Shown here in pieces: positions 25,831 through 35,857 of a stretch of DNA of 64,000 nt. A program made the position numbers and the translations under genes. How positions within the stretch are numbered: position 1 is the stretch's first letter; each line of letters starts with the position of its first letter. This DNA comes from Alicyclobacillus sp. (GTDB lineage: Bacteria; Bacillota; Bacilli; Alicyclobacillales; Alicyclobacillaceae), in contig JAIMBT010000002.1 of assembly GCA_023511295.1 (NCBI GenBank), positions 153,444 to 217,443 on the forward strand. Reading direction: 5' to 3'. The notes under the pieces were generated by a model. That model saw nothing but the letters and a program-made list of their open reading frames with translations. It had not been told where the DNA came from and did not search any database.

Positions 25831-27456
25831 TTACGGCGCGGACTGAGCAGCCTGCGCCAATTCCTCTGCCGTGTACGGTTGATACGGATTCGCCGTCACA
25901 ACCGGAATCTCGTCGAAGTTGTGCTCCGGCGGCGGTGAGCTGGTCTGCCACTCCAGCGTGCGAGCGACCCACGGATTCGGTCCAACCTTCGGCCCGCGCT
26001 TCGCGTGGTAGAGCAGGTTGTAGATGATGACCAGCGTGCCGAGTCCGAGAATGTAAGCGCCGACCGTACAAACGTCGTTCCAGAACTGGAAGGCCGGGTC
26101 ATACGACGCGATGCGCCGCGGCATGCCGGCAAGTCCCAACAGGTGCATTGGGAAGAAGGTCACCTGCGTGCCGATGAAGTAGAGCCAGAAGCCCAAATAA
26201 CCGAGTTTCTTGCTGTACATCCGACCGGTGACCTTCGGATACCAGAAGTGGAGCCCCGCCATGATGGTCATGACGCTCCCGCCAAACAACACGTAGTGGA
26301 TATGCGCGACGACAAAGTAGGTGTCGTGCAGCTGCATGTCGAGCGGGACGGCTGCGACAATCACACCGCTGAACCCACCGATGATGAACGACCCGATGAA
26401 CCCGAGCGACGCAAACATCATCGGAACCGTGTACTCCACGGCCCCGCGCCACATGGTGGCCAGCCAGTTGAAGATCTTGACAGACGTCGGGACCGCGATG
26501 ATCATCGACGAGATCATGAACGGGATGCCTTCCGACATCTGCATCCCAGCGACGAACATGTGGTGGGCCCACACGAAGAAGCCGAGGAATCCAATCGCCA
26601 CGCTCGAGTAGGCGATGGCGTGGTAGCCGAAGATGGGTTTGCGGGAGAACACCGGCAGCACTTCCGAGATGATGCCAAAGGCTGGGACAATCATGATGTA
26701 GACCGCCGGATGGGAGTAAAACCAGAACAGGTGCTGGTAAAGCATCGGGTCCCCGCCCGCCGCGCTGTTGAAAAACACGGTGCCAAAGTGCCGGTCCGCA
26801 AGCAGCGTCGTGATGGCGCCGGCGAGGGCCGGCGTGCCGAACAACTGCATGTACGCCGTGACCAGCATGCTCCAGACGAACAGGGGCATGCGGTTGAGCG
26901 TCATGCCCGGCGCCCGCATCCGCTGAATCGTCACGATGAAGTTGATGGCACCGAGGATGGAGGACAGGCCAGCGATGTGCAGCCCCGTAATCCACAGGTC
27001 GATGCCGGGGCCGGTGGACGTCACGCTGTACGGCGGGTACGAGGTCCAGCCAGCGTCCGGCATGCCAGACACCATGCTGAGCAGGAACACGATACCGGAG
27101 GCCAGATACAGCCAGTAGCTGAGCGCGTTCATCCGCGGGAACGCCATGTCGCGGGCGCCAATCTGCAGAGGCACCAGATAGTTTCCAAAGCCGCCCGTCA
27201 ACAGCGGGATGATGACGGCGAAAATCATGACCGTCGCGTGCATCGTGAAGAACTCATTGTAATCTTGGGCCGGGAAGACCCCTGCCGGCACCAACAGATC
27301 TGTCCGCACGAGCAGCGCGAACAATCCGCCGAGGAGGAAGAAGAACAGCGCGGTCACGCCATACATGATACCGATTTTCTTGTGGTCGACCGTGAGGACC
27401 CACTCTCTCACGAAGGACCGCCGCTCTGCGTATGGCGCCTCCAGCACAGCCGCCAT
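25831..27456 (-). CDS. ctaD: Cytochrome c oxidase subunit I
   Basis: A 541-residue haem-copper oxidase catalytic subunit with twelve predicted helices. Haem and CuB ligands are visible: EFFTMHATVMIF (low-spin haem His), WFYSHPAVYIMIVPAFG (CuB His and Tyr), VWAHHMFVAG (CuB His pair) and VVAHIHYVLFGG (haem ligands). The first CuB motif reads YSHPAVY rather than GHPEVY, placing it in the A2 subclass, where a Tyr-Ser pair replaces the proton-channel Glu. It lies 154 bases after ctaC in the same orientation. Confidence 0.95.
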   Translation of the reverse strand: MAAVLEAPYAERRSFVREWVLTVDHKKIGIMYGVTALFFFLLGGLFALLVRTDLLVPAGVFPAQDYNEFFTMHATVMIFAVIIPLLTGGFGNYLVPLQIGARDMAFPRMNALSYWLYLASGIVFLLSMVSGMPDAGWTSYPPYSVTSTGPGIDLWITGLHIAGLSSILGAINFIVTIQRMRAPGMTLNRMPLFVWSMLVTAYMQLFGTPALAGAITTLLADRHFGTVFFNSAAGGDPMLYQHLFWFYSHPAVYIMIVPAFGIISEVLPVFSRKPIFGYHAIAYSSVAIGFLGFFVWAHHMFVAGMQMSEGIPFMISSMIIAVPTSVKIFNWLATMWRGAVEYTVPMMFASLGFIGSFIIGGFSGVIVAAVPLDMQLHDTYFVVAHIHYVLFGGSVMTIMAGLHFWYPKVTGRMYSKKLGYLGFWLYFIGTQVTFFPMHLLGLAGMPRRIASYDPAFQFWNDVCTVGAYILGLGTLVIIYNLLYHAKRGPKVGPNPWVARTLEWQTSSPPPEHNFDEIPVVTANPYQPYTAEELAQAAQSAP

Positions 27457-27610
27457 TTGGTCACCACCTCACACAAGTCGTCTGAGTTCCGCCTGGAGTC
27501 GCGCAATTGCTATTCCGCGAGACCGCCTCACACGGTCCGGCACTCGTCGCGAGCTGCGGCACGCACCACTCTGCGCACGCGTCACCGGGTCGAGACAGTC
27601 CAGCCGCCTG

Positions 27611-28273
27611 TCAGGAACCGCTGCTTTTGCTCTGCTGCTGTTTCTCCGTTGCGAGCCACTGGTTGAAGTCGGACTCGCTCATAATCGTCATGTGGCCGAC
27701 CATCGTGGGGTGACCCGGGCCGCAAAACTGGTCACACGGCACGAGGAACGTCTGACCCACGTACTTCGGCTCCACGTCCACCCAGAACTGCGTCTCGCGA
27801 CCGGGGAGCGCGTCCTGCTGCATGCGCATCGGCGCGAGGTAGAAGCCGTGGATGACGTCCTGTGAGGTGATGTCGAAGCGCACGTCCTCACCCGCCGGAA
27901 TTCTCAGGTCGTTGTGCGTATCCACACCATTCGGATACTTGAACTCCCAGTACCACTCGTGCCCAATCACCTGGATGACGACGGGTTTCGCCGGTTGGGT
28001 CTGCGCGGCGTACACGTCGTGCACGCTGGCCACGCCCATGATGACGAGGATGAGTGCGGGAACCAGTGTCCAGACGAACTCCAATTTGTTGTTGCCGTGC
28101 ACGTTTGCGCCCACTTGGTTTCGCTTCGTCCGCCGGTAACGAACAAGGAAAGTGATAAGCAAGACTTCCACGAGTACAAAGAAAAATGTGACCACAGCGA
28201 GCACGAAGTAGAAGAGCCCGTCTACGTTGTGCGCCATTTGGGTCAGTTGTACGGGCAACCATGAATTTCCCAC
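27611..28273 (-). CDS. ctaC: Cytochrome c oxidase subunit II
   Basis: A 220-residue subunit II with two membrane helices (about residues 20-45 and 68-90) and an extracytoplasmic cupredoxin domain. The CuA ligands lie in IHGFYLAP and PCDQFCGPGHPTM, and the aromatic electron-entry patch is GHEWYWEF. There is no C-terminal cytochrome c domain and no lipobox, so this is an aa3 rather than a caa3 type. The GTG start at 28273 is supported by AAGGAGGG. It is the first structural gene of the oxidase cluster and is preceded by a short leader ORF. Confidence 0.93.
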   Translation of the reverse strand: MGNSWLPVQLTQMAHNVDGLFYFVLAVVTFFFVLVEVLLITFLVRYRRTKRNQVGANVHGNNKLEFVWTLVPALILVIMGVASVHDVYAAQTQPAKPVVIQVIGHEWYWEFKYPNGVDTHNDLRIPAGEDVRFDITSQDVIHGFYLAPMRMQQDALPGRETQFWVDVEPKYVGQTFLVPCDQFCGPGHPTMVGHMTIMSESDFNQWLATEKQQQSKSSGS

Positions 28274-28309
28274 CTTACACCCTCCTTATAGGCGCAACCG
28301 TGTCAATTT

Positions 28310-28363
28310 TCAGTTGTGCCGCTCCATCATCCGCCGCCGCACGGTGAGCGTCCGATGTGACAT
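28310..28363 (-). CDS. 17-residue leader ORF upstream of ctaC
   Basis: The frame MSHRTLTVRRRMMERHN begins five bases after a strong AGGAGGG site and ends 36 bases before the ctaC GTG. It is too short to be a stable protein. The good initiation signal, the Arg-rich content and the location suggest a regulatory leader peptide or a chance small ORF. Confidence 0.4.
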   Translation of the reverse strand: MSHRTLTVRRRMMERHN

Positions 28364-28668
28364 CGGCTCCCTCCTATCCGGGCTCGTGAACAATGTACCT
28401 GCAAGCGGAGACTTCAGCCCCGTGCGAGGCACGGGTGAGATTCGCGTGGCGCTTCCAATGAAAGCGGTACAACTCCGCACAACATACGGGTACAGTTTAC
28501 CACAATTTATCTCATTTCCGTCAAGCAGGCCGACCCCCTCACCGCGTTCGCGAGAATCGCCATGCTGCGCAAAATTCCGACGCCGCTCTATGCGGCTGCA
28601 GGCGCTTGCAGTATAATCGCGAAGTAGATTCCGGTCCCAGGCCGGACGCTGTGAGAGGGGGCTCGGCG
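28364..28668. promoter_or_regulatory. Divergent promoter region between ctaC and the membrane-protein gene
   Basis: This 305-base stretch holds a perfect inverted repeat CCCGTGC-GAG-GCACGGG at 28419-28435, a weak minus-strand promoter candidate (TTGACG at 28519-28524, 19 bases, TAAACT at 28494-28499), and a perfect plus-strand TATAAT at 28612-28617 without a good -35 box. I see no convincing gene in it. Confidence 0.4.
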
Positions 28669-29175
28669 ATGCCCGCCCAGACTGCTTCAGAACTGGCCAA
28701 GCGCCGCAACCTGCGCGCCCGCGCCGTCATCGTCGCGATGGTGATTGCGATTGCCCTCGGCGGTTGGTGGCTGTATGTCTACATGCAGCAGGTGCACGCC
28801 GTGCGCGCGGCGGAACACAAACACACCTTTGACGAGTACGTCGTCACCCACCACCTCGGAACCCTCGAACTGATTGACTCTGGTACCGGGCTCGACGCGA
28901 TGTCCTACGTCCTCACCGTCAACCGCCCGGTTCCGGACGCACAGCGCGCCGCGTGGGCCGAAAACCTCATGCGACTCTACGTTCAATACGACCACGGTTC
29001 GCTGCTGACCATCCAGTCCATCAATCCCACGACCCACAAACCGAACCCGATTGCGCAGTGTCATTACGACGACGACACTCGACAGTTTCAGATGACGGTC
29101 GACCTGTCAAACGGGCAAACGAGGGTCATCAACCAGGTGGTCAACTGGTTGCCGAGCAGCGGGCAAGGGTCCTGA
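28669..29175 (+). CDS. Single-pass membrane protein, unknown function
   Basis: A 168-residue protein with a basic N-terminus (KRRNLRARA), one membrane helix at about residues 20-40, and an extracytoplasmic domain of about 125 residues. The start follows GAGAGGGGG. The domain contains AAEHKHTFDEYVVTHH and YVQYDHGSLLTIQSINP, which I do not recognise. It ends 15 bases before the TagO/WecA-like gene and may be co-transcribed with it. Confidence 0.75.
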   Translation: MPAQTASELAKRRNLRARAVIVAMVIAIALGGWWLYVYMQQVHAVRAAEHKHTFDEYVVTHHLGTLELIDSGTGLDAMSYVLTVNRPVPDAQRAAWAENLMRLYVQYDHGSLLTIQSINPTTHKPNPIAQCHYDDDTRQFQMTVDLSNGQTRVINQVVNWLPSSGQGS

Positions 29176-29190
29176 GCAGGAGGCGGCGCG

Positions 29191-30156
29191 ATGCGAATCT
29201 GGGCGGCAGGATGTATCGCCTTGGCCATCTCCCTGCTCCTCGTTCCGCTCGTCCGGCGGTGTGCCATCCGCTGGCGGTTTTACGATATGCCGAATGCGCG
29301 CAAGGTCCACCGCACGCCGCTCCCGCTCCTCGGCGGCACGGCGATTGTGGCTGGCTTCTTGGCAGCGTCGCTCCTCGTGAGCCCACCAAGCGGCCCCGGC
29401 GCGCCTGTTTATTGGAGTATTTTTGGCGGAACACTGATGCTGTACGCCATCGGAACCGTCGACGACTTCTTCAAGACGCGGCGCAGGGACTTCTCGGCCG
29501 GGGTCCGATTGCTGGTGCAAGTGGGTGCAGCGACGTGGGTTGCCCTGGCGGGAGGCAAGGTGCACACCTTGAGCGTGCCGTTCGGAGGCGGACACTACGT
29601 CGTGTTGCCGGCGGCCATCTCCTGGCCACTCACGGTCATTTGGATTGTCGGCGTCATCAACGTCTTCAACTTTCTCGACGGGCTGGACGGGTTGGCCGCT
29701 GGCATCGGCGTCATTTCCGGCGTCACGCTCACGCTCTTTGCGTACAAGGCCGGCGACACGCAATCGGCCGTGCTGGCGGCAGGACTGGCTGGCGGCGCGC
29801 TCGGGTTTTTGCGTTACAACTTCTATCCAGCGCGGATTATCATGGGCGACGCGGGCTCTACGTGCATCGGCTTCGTGCTGGCGGCCGTTTCCGCCCTCGG
29901 CGCGTACAAGTCGGCGACCCTCGTCTCCATCGTCGTGCCTGTCCTCGCGCTCGGTTTGCCGATTTTCGACGCCATCCGCGTGGTGATTGGCCGCGCGCGG
30001 CGCAGACAACCGGTCTACCGACCAGATCAGACGCACAGCCACCACCGCCTGTTGAACGCAGGGTTCTCCCAGGTTCAGACGGTGACCGTCCTCTACCTCG
30101 TCAGCGCCTGTTTCGCACTGGCGTCGGTCATCTTGATGCTGGTGCAGCGCGGGTAG
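29191..30156 (+). CDS. Undecaprenyl-phosphate sugar-1-phosphate transferase (TagO/WecA family)
   Basis: A 321-residue polytopic enzyme of the MraY/WecA family that loads a sugar phosphate, usually GlcNAc-1-phosphate, onto undecaprenyl phosphate to start teichoic acid or surface polysaccharide synthesis. Family motifs are TVDDFFKTRRRDF (Asp pair), NVFNFLDGLDGLAAG, RIIMGDAGST and a His-rich loop HSHHRLLNAGFS. About ten or eleven helices are predicted. It differs from MraY by the TagO-like His motif and length. No glycan cluster lies nearby, so the product polymer is unknown. Confidence 0.9.
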   Translation: MRIWAAGCIALAISLLLVPLVRRCAIRWRFYDMPNARKVHRTPLPLLGGTAIVAGFLAASLLVSPPSGPGAPVYWSIFGGTLMLYAIGTVDDFFKTRRRDFSAGVRLLVQVGAATWVALAGGKVHTLSVPFGGGHYVVLPAAISWPLTVIWIVGVINVFNFLDGLDGLAAGIGVISGVTLTLFAYKAGDTQSAVLAAGLAGGALGFLRYNFYPARIIMGDAGSTCIGFVLAAVSALGAYKSATLVSIVVPVLALGLPIFDAIRVVIGRARRRQPVYRPDQTHSHHRLLNAGFSQVQTVTVLYLVSACFALASVILMLVQRG

Positions 30157-30295
30157 GCGGTGACCTGGGCGCCGTCCCCTGACCGGCTGGCAGGGCAGGA
30201 CGCGGTCGGAACGAGCGAGCCCCTCCACCAACGTCCATGCTGGCGTCGCCACCGACTCGGCGGCGCCTTCTAGATTTCAAAGGGAGGAACACAAC

Positions 30296-31456
30296 ACGGA
30301 GCCACTGACCCTGATTGCCACCGCACCGTTTGGTTTAGAAGCTGTCGTCAAGCGCGAGTTACAAGACCTCGGGGTGGCGGACGCGCACGCTTCCAACGGG
30401 TACGTCGAGTTCTCCGGTACCCTGCGGACTGTCGCCGATACCAACCTCTGGCTGCGCACCGCCGACCGCGTCCTCGTCAAGTTGGGCGAGTTCCGCGCGG
30501 AGACGTTTGACGAACTGTTCGAGGGGACAAAAGCGCTGCCGTGGGCCGATTGGATTCCGGCAGACGGGCGTTTCCCGGTCGAGGGCCGCTCCGTCCGATC
30601 TCGGTTGTCCTCGGTACCCGCTTGCCAACGGATCGTCAAGAAGGCGGTGGTCGAATCGCTCCGCCACGGACACCGCACCGAGGTGCTGCCGGAAACGGGC
30701 GCCATGTATCCGATTGAAGTGTCTCTGCAGAAGGATGTAGCATTGCTCACGCTCGACACCTCGGGCCCTGGACTGCACAAGCGCGGTTACCGAAGCGAGA
30801 CCGGACCGGCCCCCATCAAGGAGACACTGGCTGCCGCCTTGGTGCTGCTCAGCCGGTGGCTGCCTCACCGGCCGTTTGCAGACCCGCTCTGCGGCTCCGG
30901 GACCATTGCGATTGAGGCGGCACTGATTGGCCGCGGTATGGCGCCAGGGTGGCAGCGGACATTCGCCGCCGAACGGTGGCCAACCGTTGACCCGGTCGTC
31001 TGGACGGACGCGCGATCCGCTGCTGTGGCCAGCGCCCAGCGCTCCGCTCCCGTGGAGATTCTCGGGTCGGATATCGATCCGGCCGCCGTCTCGATGGCCG
31101 CCCGCCACGCAGAACGCGCGGGCGTGGCAGACAGTATCCGCTTCACGGTGCAGGACGTCCGCCAGTTCCGGCCGGAGTCGGCGTACGGATGTGTCGTCAC
31201 GAACCCGCCGTACGGCGAGCGGATCGGCGAGCAGTCGGAAGTTGAAACCCTGTACCGGGACCTGGGGAAGGTCGCACGGCGCCTCGACACGTGGAGCTGG
31301 TTCGTCATCACGTCCCATCCTCGGTTCGAACGGCTATTTGGGAAGCCTGCGGACAAAAACCGGAAGCTCTACAACGGGCGCATTGAGACCCACCTGTACC
31401 AGTACCTCGGCCCATTGCCGCCGCGGCCGCGCCCGGACGGTTTCACCACCCGCTAG
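30296..31456 (+). CDS. Class I SAM-dependent RNA methyltransferase (YpsC/RlmL N-domain type), ACG start proposed
   Basis: A 386-residue N2-guanine 23S rRNA methyltransferase homologue. It has an N-terminal ferredoxin-like/THUMP part, then SAM binding FADPLCGSGTIAIEAAL and the catalytic NPPYGERIG. The conserved N-terminus LTLIATAPFGLEAVVKREL is in frame, but no ATG, GTG or TTG precedes it. The first canonical codon, GTG 30374, would delete it. An AGGGAGG site at 30281-30287 is spaced eight bases from ACG 30296, which gives the length known for YpsC. ACG initiation or an ATG-to-ACG change is inferred. Confidence 0.8.
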   Translation, partial: TEPLTLIATAPFGLEAVVKRELQDLGVADAHASNGYVEFSGTLRTVADTNLWLRTADRVLVKLGEFRAETFDELFEGTKALPWADWIPADGRFPVEGRSVRSRLSSVPACQRIVKKAVVESLRHGHRTEVLPETGAMYPIEVSLQKDVALLTLDTSGPGLHKRGYRSETGPAPIKETLAAALVLLSRWLPHRPFADPLCGSGTIAIEAALIGRGMAPGWQRTFAAERWPTVDPVVWTDARSAAVASAQRSAPVEILGSDIDPAAVSMAARHAERAGVADSIRFTVQDVRQFRPESAYGCVVTNPPYGERIGEQSEVETLYRDLGKVARRLDTWSWFVITSHPRFERLFGKPADKNRKLYNGRIETHLYQYLGPLPPRPRPDGFTTR

Positions 31457-31487
31457 GACCTGTTCCCCGGCTTCGGTTCCGGTTTCA

Positions 31488-32738
31488 TCAACCCTCCCTC
31501 GTCACCGGACGCAGCACCGCGAGCAGGCGCGAGGGCTCGACGGGAGCGGAGCCCTGTGCGGCTTTCGCATTGCCGCCGCCCTTTCCGTCCACTGCGGCGA
31601 GGGCGGCCTGCACCCAGCGGTTCGCGGCCAGTGGTCCATCGCCTTCGACCTGTACGAGCAGGTGTGTCCGGCCGCCAAACTGACCCACCAGCGCGGCCGC
31701 CCGTTGCGGCGCTTCCGGCACGCGCTCCGCCAGCCTGGCGAGGACAGCGAGGGCCGTGCGCTTGAGATCCGCCACCTCTGCCAGGTCGCCGAGGGACGCC
31801 GAAACGACCGCGGCGCCGCTCGGATGAAGGGTGGCCCCAGCGGCCAACTCCGCCGCGGCCTTGTCTGCCAACTCCGCCCGCAACGCCTGCTCCCGTCGCG
31901 TCGCTGCCTTCACCTGCTCCAGCAGCGATGCGACGGCGTCCACCACCTCCGTTGTCCCGACCGATAAGGCGGCCCCGAGGTTCCGTGCCAGGTCCACATA
32001 CGCACTCGCTGCCGAGAGGGCCCGCGCACCGCAGACGAAGGTGACCCGCAGCCCACCGCGCATGCGCTCCGTCCGGGTCACGAGAATCTGTCCGACCTGC
32101 CCCGTCGACGACGGGTGGGTCCCGCCGCAGGCGTTGTCCTCCAGCCCCTCGATGGTCACAATCCGGATGTCCTCCGCCACCGACGGTGCCTTGCGCAGGT
32201 GCAGCCGCCCCACTTCCTCTGCGGTGACAAAGCGGGCTCGCACCGGCACATCGCGCCAAATCCAGCGATTCGCTGCGAGCAAGCCCGCCTCGACCTCCTC
32301 CGGTCCCAGCTCGGCTCCGGACAGGTCGATGGATGCCGCTTCGTCGCCGAGGTGGAAGCTGGAGGTGTGCGCACCGTACAACTGCTCGAAGCAGGCGGAC
32401 AGGATATGCTGCCCGCAGTGTTGCTGCATCAGGTCGAAGCGCCGCGCCCAGTCAATCTCCCCCGAAACCGGGGTCCCGCGCGTCCAGCCGGACAGGGTGT
32501 CCGTTTGGGCCGGGTCCATCCGGTGCCACACGCCCTCCCCGTCCGCCTCCACCTGCACGACGGACAATCCGCCAAGCGTGCCCGTGTCGTACGGCTGCCC
32601 ACCCGACGTCGGGTAGAAGGCGGTTTGCCGCAATCTCACCCAAGTCCCTGCATCGTCCGTCCGGACCTCCTCGACCACCGACACAAACTGGTGCAGGTAA
32701 CTATCCTCGTAGTACAGTCGCTGTTCGCGCAGTCCCAC
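31488..32738 (-). CDS. AlaX-type alanyl-tRNA editing protein with DHHA1 domain
   Basis: A 416-residue free-standing editing factor that hydrolyses mischarged Ser/Gly-tRNA(Ala). The editing zinc site is visible as HCGQHILSACF and CGGTHPSSTGQV. It is preceded by a small N-terminal barrel (AFYPTSGGQPYDTG). A coiled region and a Gly-rich DHHA1 domain (VDGKGGGNAKAAQG) follow, as in long AlaX forms. The GTG start at 32738 is preceded by AAGGAG. It is divergent from acnA. Confidence 0.88.
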   Translation of the reverse strand: MGLREQRLYYEDSYLHQFVSVVEEVRTDDAGTWVRLRQTAFYPTSGGQPYDTGTLGGLSVVQVEADGEGVWHRMDPAQTDTLSGWTRGTPVSGEIDWARRFDLMQQHCGQHILSACFEQLYGAHTSSFHLGDEAASIDLSGAELGPEEVEAGLLAANRWIWRDVPVRARFVTAEEVGRLHLRKAPSVAEDIRIVTIEGLEDNACGGTHPSSTGQVGQILVTRTERMRGGLRVTFVCGARALSAASAYVDLARNLGAALSVGTTEVVDAVASLLEQVKAATRREQALRAELADKAAAELAAGATLHPSGAAVVSASLGDLAEVADLKRTALAVLARLAERVPEAPQRAAALVGQFGGRTHLLVQVEGDGPLAANRWVQAALAAVDGKGGGNAKAAQGSAPVEPSRLLAVLRPVTREG

Positions 32739-33065
32739 CGCTGTCCATCTCCTTCCACGTGTCCGCGCTCCGGGCCCAGGGTCGGGCGCCGTCCTTTCGT
32801 TATTCTACCTGCTCCAGACGGGCGGGTGCCAGCCGCGGCCGTTTCCTTGCATTGACCTGGAAGAGATAGTAGAGTGACATCGGAACACCCGATTTCCTTA
32901 TCGGGAATGTCAATCCGGGTTCGACATCGCGCCCTGCATCTGCCACAATGTGTGAGGACGCACGAGGGGGCCACCCGAAATGGACCCGCCAAAACCTGGC
33001 GGTGCATCACACCGCCAACCGACGCACCGTTGTTTTCCACTAGACTCGAAAGTGGGGGAGTGTCT
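32739..33065. promoter_or_regulatory. alaX-acnA divergent region and long acnA leader
   Basis: On the plus strand TTGCAT (32847-32852), 17 bases, TAGAGT (32870-32875) is a fair SigA promoter, giving acnA a 5' leader of about 180 bases. Right after the start point CCCGAT-TTCCTT-ATCGGG (32888-32905) can form a hairpin or serve as an operator. A TAGAAT box on the minus strand near 32805 may serve the alaX gene. No small gene is convincing here. Confidence 0.45.
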
Positions 33066-35789
33066 ATGGCCACCTATCGAGATCCGTTTGGGATCCGCAA
33101 AAGCCTCAACGTCGGCGGCAAGTCGTACGCGTACTTCCGCCTGAACGGGCTGGAGGAGCAAGGTATCGGCCCGGTTTCAAAGCTTCCGTTCTCCATCAAA
33201 ATCCTGCTCGAGGCGGTCGTTCGCCAGTACGACGAGCACGCCATCGACAAGGAGCACGTCGTCGCGTTGGCCAACTGGAACGCGAAGGCGCCTCAGGACG
33301 CTGAGGTTCCGTTCAAGCCAGCCCGCATCCTGCTCCAGGACTTCACCGGCGTTCCCGCCGTGGTTGACCTGGCAGCCCTGCGCGCCGCGATGCAGCGCCT
33401 CGGCGGCGACCCGGACCGCATCAACCCGCTCATCCCCGTCGACCTCGTGATTGACCACTCCGTGCAGGTCGACGCGTTCGCTTCCCGTGAGGCGCTCGAG
33501 TTCAATATCCGCAAAGAGTTCGAGCGCAACGAGGAGCGCTACAAGTTCCTTCGTTGGGCGCAGAAGGCGTTCGACAACTTCCGCGTCGTGCCGCCTGGCA
33601 CCGGCATTGTCCACCAGGTCAACCTCGAGTACCTGGCGAAGGTCGTCCAGCAACGCGAAGTGGACGGAGAGACTTACGTGTTCCCGGACTCGCTCGTCGG
33701 GACGGACTCGCACACCACGATGATTAACGGCATCGGCGTCCTCGGCTGGGGCGTCGGCGGCATCGAGGCGGAGGCTTGCATGCTCGGCCAGCCGCTGTAT
33801 CAGTTGATGCCAGAAGTGATTGGCTTTAAGCTGACCGGCCAGTTGCCGGAAGGTGCGACGGCGACCGACCTCGCCCTGACCGTCACCAACATGCTGCGCA
33901 AGAAGGGCGTTGTCGGCAAGTTCGTCGAGTTCTACGGCCCAGGTTTAAGCAGCATCAGCGTCGCGGACCGCGCGACAGTCGCCAACATGGCGCCGGAATA
34001 CGGCGCGACGATGGGCTTCTTCCCCGTCGACGCGGGCACCCTGGACTACCTGCGCAGCACGGGCCGCGACGAAGCGCTCATTGCACTGGTGGAGGCGTAC
34101 ACGAAGGAGCAGGGCTTATTCCGGACCGACGAGACGCCAGATCCGCTGTTCACTGACACCCTCGAGTTGAACCTGGCGGACGTCCAACCGACGCTGGCTG
34201 GCCCGCGCCGCCCGCAGGATAAGATTGCGCTGAAAGACATGAAATCGACCTTTGAGGAGACCCTGCGCAAACCCGTCGATCAGGCTGGATTCGGCCTCTC
34301 TGAGGATGGTGTGAACAAGCGGGTGGAGGTGAAGTTCGAAGACGGTCGCAACGCTGTGATGCGCACCGGCGCGGTCGTGATTGCCGCCATCACCAGCTGC
34401 ACCAACACCTCCAACCCATCCGTGATGGTCGGCGCTGGCCTCATTGCAAAGAAAGCAGCCGAGCGCGGCCTCACCCCGCCGGCGTACGTGAAAACCAGCT
34501 TGGCACCCGGATCTCGCGTGGTGACAGACTACCTCGAGCGCGCGGGCTTGCTCGAGCCGCTGGCCCAGATTGGGTTCGACGTGGTCGGTTACGGCTGCAC
34601 GACATGTATCGGAAACAGCGGCCCGCTGCCGGATGAAGTGGCGAACGCGGTGAAGGACAACGACCTCTTGGTCTCAGCTGTCCTGTCCGGAAACCGGAAC
34701 TTCGAAGGCCGTATCCACTCGTTGGTGAAGGCGAACTACCTGGCTGCGCCGCCGCTGGTCGTCGCCTACGCGTTGGCTGGGACGGTCGACATCGACCTGA
34801 ACACCGAGCCGCTCGGCAACGATAAGCACGGCAATCCGGTGTACCTGAAGGACCTGTGGCCGTCGTCCCAGGAGGTTCAGGAAACCATTCAGAAGGTGCT
34901 TTCGGCAGATCTGTTCCAGCGGGAATACGCGGGCGTGTTCAACAGCAACGAGCGCTGGAACGCCTTGGCGACGCCGGAAGGAAAGCTCTACGAGTGGGAT
35001 GAGGCGTCGACGTACATCCAGGAACCGCCGTTCTTCGTCGGCCTGACGGCAGACCTCCCGGAAACCGCCGATATCGAGTCGGCGAACGTCCTCGCCCTGC
35101 TCGGCGATTCCGTCACGACGGACCACATCTCGCCGGCAGGCAACATCGCAGTCGACGGCCCGGCTGGTCAGTACCTCATTGACCACGGCGTGAAGCCGGT
35201 ACAGTTCAACTCGTACGGTTCGCGGCGCGGCAACCACGAGGTGATGATGCGCGGCACGTTCGCAAACATCCGTATCCGCAACCAGGTCGCGCCGGGCACG
35301 GAAGGCGGCGTGACCAAGTACCTGCCGACCGGCGAAGTGATGTCTATCTACGATGCGTCGATGAAGTACCAGGCGGAGAACAAGCCGCTGGTCGTCATCG
35401 CCGGCAAGGAATACGGCACGGGCAGTTCGCGCGACTGGGCAGCGAAGGGTACGACGCTCCTCGGCATCAAGGCGGTCATCGCGGAGAGCTTCGAGCGCAT
35501 CCACCGCAGCAACCTGGTCGGCATGGGCGTCCTGCCGCTGCAATTCAAGCAGGGTGACAGCTGGAAGTCGCTCGGCATCGACGGCACCGAGACGTTCACC
35601 ATCCGAGGGCTGGGCGGCAAACTCACCCCGCGGCAGGACGTGACCGTAGTGGCGAAGCGGCCGGATGGCAGCGAGTTCTCCTTCGATGTGACGCTCCGCC
35701 TGGACAGCCAGGTCGAGATTGAGTACTACCGCAACGGCGGCATCCTGCAGACCGTGCTGCGCAACTTTGTGAAGGGTCAGACGGCGTAA
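33066..35789 (+). CDS. acnA: Aconitate hydratase A
   Basis: A 907-residue aconitase of the AcnA/IRP1 type that isomerises citrate to isocitrate. The three cluster cysteines are visible: one in [13 protein letters not shown] and two in [30 protein letters not shown] and the C-terminal swivelling-domain motif [16 protein letters not shown] are also present. The start at 33066 follows a GTGGGGGAG site; upstream frame extension is leader sequence. In Bacillus the apo-protein binds RNA, so self-binding of the long leader is conceivable, but nothing here proves it. Confidence 0.97.
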   Translation: MATYRDPFGIRKSLNVGGKSYAYFRLNGLEEQGIGPVSKLPFSIKILLEAVVRQYDEHAIDKEHVVALANWNAKAPQDAEVPFKPARILLQDFTGVPAVVDLAALRAAMQRLGGDPDRINPLIPVDLVIDHSVQVDAFASREALEFNIRKEFERNEERYKFLRWAQKAFDNFRVVPPGTGIVHQVNLEYLAKVVQQREVDGETYVFPDSLVGTDSHTTMINGIGVLGWGVGGIEAEACMLGQPLYQLMPEVIGFKLTGQLPEGATATDLALTVTNMLRKKGVVGKFVEFYGPGLSSISVADRATVANMAPEYGATMGFFPVDAGTLDYLRSTGRDEALIALVEAYTKEQGLFRTDETPDPLFTDTLELNLADVQPTLAGPRRPQDKIALKDMKSTFEETLRKPVDQAGFGLSEDGVNKRVEVKFEDGRNAVMRTGAVVIAAITSCTNTSNPSVMVGAGLIAKKAAERGLTPPAYVKTSLAPGSRVVTDYLERAGLLEPLAQIGFDVVGYGCTTCIGNSGPLPDEVANAVKDNDLLVSAVLSGNRNFEGRIHSLVKANYLAAPPLVVAYALAGTVDIDLNTEPLGNDKHGNPVYLKDLWPSSQEVQETIQKVLSADLFQREYAGVFNSNERWNALATPEGKLYEWDEASTYIQEPPFFVGLTADLPETADIESANVLALLGDSVTTDHISPAGNIAVDGPAGQYLIDHGVKPVQFNSYGSRRGNHEVMMRGTFANIRIRNQVAPGTEGGVTKYLPTGEVMSIYDASMKYQAENKPLVVIAGKEYGTGSSRDWAAKGTTLLGIKAVIAESFERIHRSNLVGMGVLPLQFKQGDSWKSLGIDGTETFTIRGLGGKLTPRQDVTVVAKRPDGSEFSFDVTLRLDSQVEIEYYRNGGILQTVLRNFVKGQTA

Positions 35790-35857
35790 GCGAGTCCTCT
35801 TTGCAACAGGCAGCCGGTTGCACCGAGCGTGGGCCGGAGTGACGTGACAGGGGTGGC

